Origin: CAWJPY01 sp963844865
GTDB lineage: Bacteria > Acidobacteriota > Thermoanaerobaculia > Thermoanaerobaculales > Sulfomarinibacteraceae
Assembly: GCA_963844865.1 (NCBI GenBank)
Contig: CAWJPY010000006.1
Span: 310,001-374,000, forward strand
Direction of reading: 5' to 3'
Length of the DNA stretch: 64,000 nucleotides
Shown here: piece after piece, positions 43,196 to 52,757 of the stretch
Numbering within the stretch: position 1 is the stretch's first letter
Layout: each line of letters starts with the position of its first letter
Notes under the pieces: generated by a model
What the model was told of the DNA's origin: nothing
The model's input: only the letters and a program-made list of their open reading frames with translations
Databases searched by the model: none
Position numbers and translations under genes: made by a program

Positions 43196-44251
43196 GTGAC
43201 TCGCGTTGCTGTCCTGACCTCCGGGGGCGTCGACAGCTCGGTGGCCCTGTGCCGGCTCGCGGAGACGCACCGCGGCCGCCTGACGGCCTTCTACATCAAG
43301 ATCTGGCTCGAGGACGAGCTCGCCTTCATGGGCTCCTGCCCCTGGGAGGAGGACCTCGAGCTGGTGCGGGCGGTCTGCGCGTCCCTGTCCGTGCCCCTGG
43401 AGGTGGTGTCCCTGCAGCGGGAGTACCTGGAGCAGGTGGTGGGGTATGCGCTCTCCGAGCTGCGCGCCGGCCGCACGCCCAGCCCCGACGTGCTCTGCAA
43501 CCGCCGCATCAAGTTCGCCGCCTTCCTGGACCGGGTGGGCCGCGACTTCGAGGTGGTGGCCTCGGGCCACTACGCCCGGACCGAGGTCCGGTCGGGCCGC
43601 ACCCACCTCCTGCGTGGGGCCGACCCGGTCAAGGACCAGACCTACTTCCTGTCCCAGCTCGACCAGACCCAGCTCGAGCGCTGCCTCTTCCCCATCGGTC
43701 ATCTCCACAAGGCCGAGGTGCGGGCCGAGGCGCTGGAGCGCGGCCTGGTCAACGCCGGGCGACCGGACAGCCAGGGGATCTGCTTCTTGGGTCGCGTCCC
43801 CTACGACGCCTTCATCGCCCACCACCTCGGCGAGCGCCCCGGCGACATCGTGGAGGCCGGCAGCGGCGCGGTCCTGGGCCGTCACCGCGGCTACTGGTTC
43901 CACACCGTGGGCCAGCGCCGGGGCCTCGGCCTCTCCGGAGGCCCCTGGTACGTGGTGGGCAAGGACGTGGAAGGCAACCGGGTGCTGGTGGCCCACGCCT
44001 CGGAGCTGGAGCGGCACCGCCACCGGTCCCTGACCGTCCCGAGGCCGCACTGGATCGCCGATCCACCTTCCCGGACACGGCTGGAGGTCCGCATCCGGCA
44101 CGGCCAGCGCACGACCCCCTGCACCCTCTCGGAGGGCGCCGGCGGGGCCCTCGAGCTGGAGCTGGAGGACGGCGACGCGGGCATCGCCCCCGGGCAGTTC
44201 GCCGTCCTGTATGACGGCCAGGAGTGCCTGGGGGGAGGCGCCATCGGATGA
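43196..44251 (+). CDS. mnmA: tRNA 2-thiouridine(34) synthase
   Basis: Thiolates U34 of Lys, Glu and Gln tRNAs using persulfide sulfur. The 351-residue protein has the PP-loop S-G-G-V-D-S-S near the start, the catalytic C101 in P-D-V-L-C-N-R-R-I-K-F, and the second cysteine C196 in Q-G-I-C-F-L-G. K-D-Q-T-Y-F-L and G-Q-R-R-G-L-G are conserved. The GTG at 43196 is the start that leads directly into the first strand; AGGA is adjacent. The next gene overlaps its stop by 4 bases. Confidence 0.95.
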   Translation: MTRVAVLTSGGVDSSVALCRLAETHRGRLTAFYIKIWLEDELAFMGSCPWEEDLELVRAVCASLSVPLEVVSLQREYLEQVVGYALSELRAGRTPSPDVLCNRRIKFAAFLDRVGRDFEVVASGHYARTEVRSGRTHLLRGADPVKDQTYFLSQLDQTQLERCLFPIGHLHKAEVRAEALERGLVNAGRPDSQGICFLGRVPYDAFIAHHLGERPGDIVEAGSGAVLGRHRGYWFHTVGQRRGLGLSGGPWYVVGKDVEGNRVLVAHASELERHRHRSLTVPRPHWIADPPSRTRLEVRIRHGQRTTPCTLSEGAGGALELELEDGDAGIAPGQFAVLYDGQECLGGGAIG

Positions 44252-47200
44252 AACCACTGAACAGAGATTCCGTATCTTTCATGGCATCACAACCTCCTTC
44301 CTGCCGGCGGTCCCGATCTCGGGGCCGTCGGCGTGTCGGGAGGTGGGTCGCGCTCGCCGTCCCGCCGCTCCTCGCGCTGTCGGCGACGACCGCCTCGGCC
44401 CAGTACTTCGGGCGCAACAAGGTGCACTGGGAGCGCTTCGACTTCCACGTCCTGGCCACCGAGCACTTCGACATCTACTCCTACCCCGAGCACAACCGGG
44501 GGGTGGACGCGGCGGCGCGCATGGCCGAGCGGTGGTACGCCCGGCTGGAGCACATCTTCGACTTCCCCCTCCCCGAGCGGACCCCCATCGTCCTGTACAA
44601 CGACCATGCCGACTTCCAGCAGACGGCCATCACCGGCGGGCTGATCGGCCAGGGTGTGGGCGGCTTCACCGAGTCCATGCTGGACCGCCTGGTGATGCCC
44701 ATGACCGGCTCCATGGCGGACACCGACCACGTGCTGGGGCACGAGATGGTGCACGTCTTTCAGTTCAGCATCGCCCGCGCGGTCCTGGCGGACTCCGAGG
44801 AACGGGCCCAGCCCCTCCCCCTGTGGATGAGCGAGGGGCTGGCCGAGTACCTGTCGACGGGACCGGTGGACGCCCATACCGTCATGTGGCTGCGGGACGC
44901 CGTCATCACGGACACCCTGCCGGACCTGGCCGACCTCACCCGCGACTCCCGCTTCTTCCCCTACCGCTGGGGCCAGGCCTTCTGGTCCTACGTGGGGGGC
45001 CGCTGGGGCGACGACAAGGTGGTGGAGACGTACGTGAAGGCCATCACCGCCGGTCCCAAGGGCGCCATCCTGAGGGTCCTGGGCATCCGCCCGGAGGACC
45101 TGTTCCGGGACTGGCGGGCGGCCATCAGCTCCGCGGTGGGTCCCACCATCGAGGCCGCCAGGGCGGGGCGGGAAGGGCACCGCCTGATCGGGACCGGCGA
45201 GGAGGACCAACCCCTCAACCTGGCGCCGGTGCTCAGCCCCGACGGCCGGCGCCTGGCCTTCCTGTCCTCACGGGACCTCTTCGAGATCGCCCTGTACCTG
45301 GCCGATGCGCGCACCGGCGCCGTCGAGGGTCGACTGGTGAGCGCCCGCTCCGACCCCCACTTCGACGCCCTCCGATTCCTGGACTCCGCGGGGACCTGGT
45401 CGCCTGACGGCGAGCGCTTCGCCTTCGTGGTCTACTCCGAGGGAGACAACCTGATCGCCATCGCCGACGCGGCCTCCGGCCGCATCGAGCGCCGGGTCCC
45501 CATGCCGGGGGTGCCCTCCATCCTCAACCTGGCGTGGTCCCCGGACGGCCGCCGCCTGGCGGTGGCGGCCACCGAGCAGGGGGTGAGCGACCTCTACCTC
45601 CTGGACCTGGAGAGCGGCACGGTGACCCGTCTGACCGACGACCTCTACGCCGAGCTCGAGCCCTCCTGGTCCCCGGACGGCCGGACCCTGGTCTTCGCCA
45701 CGGACCGGGGGCAGGGCAGCGACCCCGAGGAGCTCCGCTTCGGCCCGCTCCACGTCGGCCTGTACGACCTCGCCTCGGGCAGCGTGCGCACCCTGGTCGT
45801 GTTCGACGGCGCCAAGCACGTCTCCCCCCAGTTCTCCCCGGATGGGCGGAGCCTGTACTTCATCTCCGACCCCGACGGGGTGAGCAACGTCTACCGCTAC
45901 GACCTGGCGCGCCACAGGGTCTTCGAGGTGACGAGGGTGGCCACCGGGGTCACCGGGATCACCGCCAACGCCCCCGCCCTGTCCGTCGCGCGCACCGACG
46001 GCCGCCTCGCCTACACCGTGTTCGAGAACACCGACTACTCCGTGTACTCGGTCGCCGCGGAGGAAGCGGTGGGCCGCCCGGTGGAGGCCGGGCCCTTCGT
46101 CACCACCGACGCCCTGCTCCCTCCTCCACCTCCGCGCGAGGACGAGGCCCTGATCACCACCCTCCGGGAGCCACGGGAGGCGCTGCCACCCCCGTCCGAG
46201 CCCCCGTCCCGCCCCTACACGCCTCGCCTCAAGCTGGCCAGCCTGGGGCCGGCCATGGTGGGTACCGGCTACGACCAGTACGGCTTCGGCGTGGCGGGAG
46301 GCATCAGCGTCTACCTCACCGATGTGCTGGGCAACCACCAGATCGGCATCAGCACCAGCGGCGCCACCTACTCGGCCGACCAGCTGCTGTTCGCCGCCCA
46401 GGGCACCTACCTGAACCTCAGCCACCGGCTGGCCTGGGGCGGACTGGTCAGCCAGCTTCCGTACCTGCGCTCGTCCACCTTCATCACCTCGGAGCCGGCG
46501 GAGGTGGACGGCGAGCCGGTGACGGCCGACGTGGTGAACCAGATCCGGGAGACGGTCACCGTCAGGAACGCCGCCGCCCTGGCCGCCTATCCCCTGTCCA
46601 TGACCCGCCGCTTCGAGGTCCGTGGCGGCTACACCGACGTCGGCTTCGACAACGTCCTGGAGCGGGCGGTCGTCGTGAACGGCGAGGTGGTGGACCGCAC
46701 CCGGGAGCACGTCGCCGGCCGCCAGGGCTACGGGTACGCGGACGTCTCGGCGGCGTACGTCGTCGACAGCTCCTACTTCGCGTTCACCTCACCGGTGACG
46801 GGCACCCGCATGCGCCTCGAGCTGGGCCAGGTCCTCGGGGACTTCGACTTCCAGACGGCCCTTGCGGACTACCGGCACTACGTGTTCTTCCGCCCGGCGA
46901 CGTTCGCCTTCCGGGCGCTGCACTTCGGCCGCTACGGCGGCGGCGCCGACGACCCCCGGCTGGCCCCCCTCAACGTCGGCCAACCACTCCTCATCCGAGG
47001 CTACTCGGTGGGCTCCTTCAACCTCGGCGAGTGCACCCCGGTGCCGGGTCAGGCCGCCGCCTGCCCGGAGCTGGACCGTCTGGAGGGCAGCCGTCTCGGA
47101 GTGCTCAACCTGGAGCTGCGCCTGCAGGTCCTGGGGAACCGCCAGCTCGGGCTCGTCAACGCACCTTTCGTGGCCACCGAGCTGGCCGCGTTCGTCGACG

Positions 47201-47403
47201 TGGGCGGAGCCTGGACCCGCGACCAGCCCCTCCGGCTGCGCTTCGACCGGAGCACATCCGAGCGGGCCCCCGTGGTGAGTGCGGGCATCGCGGCCCGCAT
47301 CCTGCTCGGCGGCTTCGTGCCCATCCAGCTCTACTACGCCCACCCCTTCCAACGGCCGCAGCGGGACTGGGTCTTCGGCTTCGTGATCGCTCCCGGGTGG
47401 TAG
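44248..47403 (+). CDS. secreted gluzincin metalloprotease-like protein with TolB-type propeller and C-terminal outer-membrane barrel
   Basis: A 1051-residue protein. A twin-arginine-rich signal segment (about 12-50) precedes a metalloprotease-like domain with H165-E-M-V-H169 and a downstream W-M-S-E-G-L-A-E-Y, the gluzincin pattern of peptidase MA-like enzymes. Six or so TolB/PD40 repeats follow (about 320-610; S-P-D-G-R-R-L, W-S-P-D-G-R). A C-terminal region (about 670-1051) of alternating aromatic strands ends in G-F-V-I-A-P-G-W and resembles a BamA/surface-antigen barrel. The role is unknown; surface proteolysis or outer-membrane assembly is possible. The ATG at 44248 overlaps the mnmA stop (ATGA) and has GGAGG upstream; ATG 44281 is an alternative. 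Confidence 0.82.
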   Translation: MKPLNRDSVSFMASQPPSCRRSRSRGRRRVGRWVALAVPPLLALSATTASAQYFGRNKVHWERFDFHVLATEHFDIYSYPEHNRGVDAAARMAERWYARLEHIFDFPLPERTPIVLYNDHADFQQTAITGGLIGQGVGGFTESMLDRLVMPMTGSMADTDHVLGHEMVHVFQFSIARAVLADSEERAQPLPLWMSEGLAEYLSTGPVDAHTVMWLRDAVITDTLPDLADLTRDSRFFPYRWGQAFWSYVGGRWGDDKVVETYVKAITAGPKGAILRVLGIRPEDLFRDWRAAISSAVGPTIEAARAGREGHRLIGTGEEDQPLNLAPVLSPDGRRLAFLSSRDLFEIALYLADARTGAVEGRLVSARSDPHFDALRFLDSAGTWSPDGERFAFVVYSEGDNLIAIADAASGRIERRVPMPGVPSILNLAWSPDGRRLAVAATEQGVSDLYLLDLESGTVTRLTDDLYAELEPSWSPDGRTLVFATDRGQGSDPEELRFGPLHVGLYDLASGSVRTLVVFDGAKHVSPQFSPDGRSLYFISDPDGVSNVYRYDLARHRVFEVTRVATGVTGITANAPALSVARTDGRLAYTVFENTDYSVYSVAAEEAVGRPVEAGPFVTTDALLPPPPPREDEALITTLREPREALPPPSEPPSRPYTPRLKLASLGPAMVGTGYDQYGFGVAGGISVYLTDVLGNHQIGISTSGATYSADQLLFAAQGTYLNLSHRLAWGGLVSQLPYLRSSTFITSEPAEVDGEPVTADVVNQIRETVTVRNAAALAAYPLSMTRRFEVRGGYTDVGFDNVLERAVVVNGEVVDRTREHVAGRQGYGYADVSAAYVVDSSYFAFTSPVTGTRMRLELGQVLGDFDFQTALADYRHYVFFRPATFAFRALHFGRYGGGADDPRLAPLNVGQPLLIRGYSVGSFNLGECTPVPGQAAACPELDRLEGSRLGVLNLELRLQVLGNRQLGLVNAPFVATELAAFVDVGGAWTRDQPLRLRFDRSTSERAPVVSAGIAARILLGGFVPIQLYYAHPFQRPQRDWVFGFVIAPGW

Positions 47404-47413
47404 CTGTGCCGCT

Positions 47414-47671
47414 TCACTCGACGGCGAGGCCGAAGTAGTCGAACACCCGCGCACAGGCGGCACACCGTCTGGCGTGCCGGCGCCACTCCCTCACGTACAG
47501 GGACTCCGAGGTGCAGACGGCGAGCATGACCGGGTTGACGTGCCTGCTGGTTGCCCGCAGGGACGGCTCCCTGCGGTGGCGGGACACGAACACCGGGTCC
47601 CGCACCCTCGCCACCAGCGCGTCCAGCGGCATCCGATCGTCCCTCGGCCCCGATCCCTGCGCCCCGGTCAC
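47414..47671 (-). CDS. small protein with one H-x3-C-x2-C zinc-finger-like motif
   Basis: An 85-residue product not recognised as a known family. The C-terminal part has R-R-H66-A-R-R-C70-A-A-C73, the spacing of a zinc-binding anti-sigma (ZAS) motif, but there is no membrane helix and little else. It starts at a GTG with GAGG 6 bases upstream and lies convergent to the large surface protein, about 90 bases downstream of the sigma-54 regulator gene, on the same strand. It could be a small regulatory zinc finger or a spurious frame; the ribosome-binding site and motif favour a real gene. Confidence 0.5.
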   Translation of the reverse strand: MTGAQGSGPRDDRMPLDALVARVRDPVFVSRHRREPSLRATSRHVNPVMLAVCTSESLYVREWRRHARRCAACARVFDYFGLAVE

Positions 47672-47760
47672 GGCTCACCTCGTGGGTGCGGCTGCCCGCC
47701 ACGGGTCGCCGCGGAGGACGCCTCACCACCTTCGAGTATACGTGCGCCGCCGGGGGGCCC

Positions 47761-49109
<1,349 letters not shown>

Positions 49110-49137
<28 letters not shown>

Positions 49138-51795
49138 CGCTGAAGCTTGATGGTGGCGACGGCACCGCCGTCGGGGGCGTTTTCGAGCGTGACCTCACCG
49201 CCAAGCTGGCTGATCATATCACGCGTGATGGCGAGGCCCAGACCGGTGCCGCCGCGCTCGTTCTTGGTGGTGAAGAAGGGCTCGAACACCTTGTCGCCGA
49301 CGTCTGCGGGAAGGCCGGGGCCGCGGTCCGACACCCGCACCTCTCCCCACTGGGGGTCGCCGTCCACGGTCACCGTGACCCGGCTCTGAGGCGGCGAGGC
49401 CTCGATGGCGTTGCGCACCAGATTGCCCACCGCCAGCTCCACCGGTCCGGGCGCGCCCCATACCAGGAGCCGCGGCTCGCCGTCCACCACCTCCAAACGG
49501 TCGAGAGCGCCCAGGGAGCGCGCCGCATCCCGCGCCGCCGCCCTCGCCACGCTGCCCAGGTCCATCACCGACCGCGACTCGCGGCTGCCCCGGATGGCCT
49601 CGTGCAGGTTGGCCACGATCCTCGCCACCCGGAAGCTCTGGTCCACGAGCCGGGAGACCAGGGACGCCCGCTCGTCATCCGGCGGCGTCATCTCGCCCAG
49701 CATCTGGGCGAAGGACGCGATGCCGGTCAAGGGCGTGTTGATCTCGTGGGCCAGCCCCGAGGCGAGCCGGCCCAGGGACGCCAGACGATCCTGCTCCCGG
49801 ATCCGGTCCTGCAGCGCCCGCAGCTCGCTGACGTCCTGCAGCACCACCACGCGGCCGTTGAAGCTGCCGGTGTCCAGCTCCAGCACCGACACCGCCATGA
49901 CCACGCGGCGCGCGGGATCGCTGCGGGTCGTGGCCTCGGCGTTGGCCGCATGCAGGGGGAGATGGCTCTGCCAACCCTGAGGCAGCTCCACCAGCGTCTT
50001 CAAGGACCTCCCCACCAGCTCCTCGGCCTCGTGGCTGAAGATACCGGCCGCCTCGGTGTTGGCGGACAGGATGCGGCCCGTGGCGTCGCACACCAGGATG
50101 GCCGCCGGCGAGGACTCGATGATGCGCTGGGTGTTGGCGTGGAGGATCCGATACTCCTCCGCCTGCCGCCTGAGGTCGTCCAGGTAGCGGGCGCTCTCGA
50201 GCCCCACGGCGGCCTGGGCGGCGAACGCCAGGACCACCTCCTGGCCCTCGGTGCCCAGGGGCAGGACGCCCCGCCGCAGACCCAGGTAGAGCAGGCCGTG
50301 GATGGTGCCGGCCCGCTCCAGGGGAACCCGCAGGGCGAAGCTGCTCGCCACCAGCGGGCTCTCGCCGGTGGTGGGGAAGGGATCGTCCACGACCTCGAAG
50401 GGCAGCAGCTCGGGCGGCCCGTCGCTGGTGGTGGTGACCCGCTCGAAGCTGCCTCCCGAGGTGCGGAGGTAGCTGGCCACCAGGTCGATCTCCAGCTCCT
50501 CGTGCAGCGTCTCGGCGAGCCGTGCCAGGAGGTCCCGGGGGTCGGTGACGCTGGCCAGGTCACGGCTGGAATGGGTCAGCAACCAGCGGGGCGTACGCCG
50601 GCCGCGGTGCAGGAGCTGGTCGAGGGACCGCTCCACCCGCTGCCGCGCCGGCTGCAGGAGCACGACCAGCAGCACGCCGGTTGCGAAGGCGACCAGGTTC
50701 CGTACCGAGCCCCTACCCACCGCGTAGTTCTGCAGCACATGGTTGGTGAGCGCGAAGATGACGCCCCCCAGGATGACCACCAACGCCGCCGACAGGGAGT
50801 CGCGGGCGATGGGCTCCAGGTCCCACAGGCGGTACTCGGTGAGTGCGGCCAGGAAGGAGAACGGGACCGCCGCGATGGGCAGCAGCGCCAGCCAGGAGAA
50901 GGGCTCGAAGGAGATGCCGAGTCCCCGGGGCAAGAGCACCAGGGCTCCATAGGGCACCAGCCCCACGAACATGCCCAAGGCCACCCACTCGATCTGACGG
51001 CGGGTGCGGGCCAGGCGGGTGGCCGCCGACCACCTGCGGGCGGCCACGATGGCTCCGTAGGCCAGGGCGGACCCGAACATCACCCGAAAGACCGACGCCG
51101 CCACCTGCCACCAGCCTTCGAGGTTGGGGTCGATGGCGGTGGCGGCACCCACGACGACGGCCAGGGCCGTGAGCACGTCCCACGCCCACAGGGAGCGCCG
51201 GCGTTCGGGGAAGATGGCGAAGAAACGGACCATCAGCAACGGCAGGGCGGCCCCTGCCATGCGGTGGATGACGAGCAGAACATGCTCGGAGGCGGCGGTT
51301 CGATGGGGGATGACGCCTACCACCAGGGCGGCGACCGCGAGCAGCAGGAAGGTGCCCGCCTCCCGACGTCTGGTCATCCACACGGCCCACAGGGCGCAGC
51401 CGAGCCCCACCAGGCCCACCACACACCGCGTCAGGTACACCGGGTCGATGGCGGGCGCCGGTGGCCGGTACACCACCTCCCGCGCGTCGCCGGCCGCGGA
51501 GCGAACCGTCAGCCGATGCTGCTCGCCCGCGGCGAGGACGAAGGTCGGATCCTGAAGGCGTTCGATGAGGATGCCATCCAGCGCCGTAATGAGGTCGCCG
51601 CGGCGAAGGCCGGCCACCATGGCCGAGCTCCCCTTCGGGGAGCGCGCCCACCGCCAAGCCCTGCTCCTCCCAGGTGAGTGGGAAGTCGAGGCGGTAGAAG
51701 CTGCGGATGGTGCGCGACAGGGAGACACCCGCCACGATGAGCCCCACCACGCTCACCAGAGTGAGCACGGCGACCTGGAGGCGACGCGTGTCCAC
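49110..51795 (-). CDS. PDZ-containing membrane sensor histidine kinase, with a 1-base frameshift near the N-terminus
   Basis: As read, the frame from GTG 51795 gives a membrane helix and L-A-V-G-A-L-P-E-G, then shifts; the rest of the protein lies in the next frame from about 51630 to the stop at 49110. One extra base in the CCCC run at 51630-51633 accounts for it. The repaired 894-residue protein has an N-terminal helix, a PDZ-like domain (G-L-R-R-G-D-L-I-T-A-L-D-G), about seven membrane helices, GAF (about 400-540), PAS (about 560-660), HisKA with H683 (A-H-E-I-N-T-P-L) and an ATPase domain (N-L-V-R-N-A-I-E-A, G-T-G-L-G-L-A-I). It would phosphorylate the sigma-54 regulator encoded next. The longest intact frame alone starts near 51620. 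Confidence 0.88.
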
Positions 51796-51824
51796 GACCT
51801 CAGTATAGGTAACGCGCGTTCGGG

Positions 51825-52520
51825 CTAGCCCCGGTGGACGCTTCCGAGCTCCTCCACGATGGCCATCCCCGATGAGGTGCCGAGGCGGTCGGCCCCCGCA
51901 GCCAGCATGGCGCGCGCCGCTTCGAGAGTGCGGATGCCGCCGGAAGCCTTCACGCCCGCCCCTGCCCCCACGACGCTCCTGAGGAGTCGCACCCGCTCCA
52001 CGGTGGCGCCCGATCCGAGGAAGCCGGTGGAGGTCTTGACGAAGGCGGCGCCGGCCGCCACCGCACGCCGGGCCGCCTCGGCAACGGTCTCGTCGTCGAA
52101 CAGGCCGCACTCCAGGATCACCTTCACGGCGGCGCCCCCGGGACGGCACTGGGCCACCACCGCCGCGATGTCGGCCTCCACCTCGTCCCAGCGGCCGGCA
52201 CGGGCGGCGCCCAGCGCCATCACCATGTCCACCTCCCGCGCACCCTCTTCCACGGCGAGGCGGGCCTCCGACGCCTTCACGCTGGTCGCGTTGGCCCCCA
52301 GGGGGAACCCGCACACCGAGGCCACCGCCACCCGGCTGCCGGCCAGCTCCCGTGCCGCCAACGACACCCAGCGCGGGTTCACGCAGCACGCGGCGAAGCC
52401 GGACCGCAGGGCTTCACCGCAGAGCCGGCGGACGTCCGAGGCGGTGGCGTCGGGGGCCAGCAGGGTGTGGTCGATGCACCGGGCGAGTGTGGTTGCGTCC
52501 AAGGGGTGTGGAGTCGGCAT
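51825..52520 (-). CDS. deoC: deoxyribose-phosphate aldolase
   Basis: Splits 2-deoxyribose-5-phosphate into acetaldehyde and glyceraldehyde-3-phosphate in deoxynucleoside breakdown. The 231-residue TIM barrel has the Schiff-base lysine K162 in F-V-K-T-S-T-G-F, the proton-relay K191 in V-K-A-S-G-G-I, D99 in E-V-D-M-V, and I-D-H-T-L near the start. ATG 52520 gives the standard N-terminus; ATG 52553 is a longer alternative, and neither has a strong ribosome-binding site. Confidence 0.95.
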   Translation of the reverse strand: MPTPHPLDATTLARCIDHTLLAPDATASDVRRLCGEALRSGFAACCVNPRWVSLAARELAGSRVAVASVCGFPLGANATSVKASEARLAVEEGAREVDMVMALGAARAGRWDEVEADIAAVVAQCRPGGAAVKVILECGLFDDETVAEAARRAVAAGAAFVKTSTGFLGSGATVERVRLLRSVVGAGAGVKASGGIRTLEAARAMLAAGADRLGTSSGMAIVEELGSVHRG

Positions 52521-52560
52521 GGCGTGGGAGTATATCAACCGCTCCGGGTGCATCAGGGAC

Positions 52561-52664
52561 GGTGCCAGGCGCCCTCGGCGTTGGGTTGGTCAGAGATGGT
52601 GCCAGGCACCCTTTCGAATGAGGCGATGTGCACACTCTGAAATCAAGACAGGGTGCCTGGCACC
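52561..52664. repeat. GGTGCCAGGC box pair (family R2), copy 2 plus an extra box
   Basis: GGTGCCAGGCACC at 52598-52610 faces GGTGCCTGGCACC at 52652-52664. A further GGTGCCAGGCGCC lies at 52561-52573. The enclosed sequence (AATGAGGCGA, GCACACT, AAATCAAGAC) is related to copy 1 at 35727-35792. Confidence 0.85.
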
Positions 52665-52757
52665 GCCTTTGGCGTCGCGCTCTGCGGCGAGGGCGTGTGC
52701 GGCACTCGACCTGGCGTTCCGAGCGCACGGCGCCCGGGTGCTGTCTACAATGGAGAC

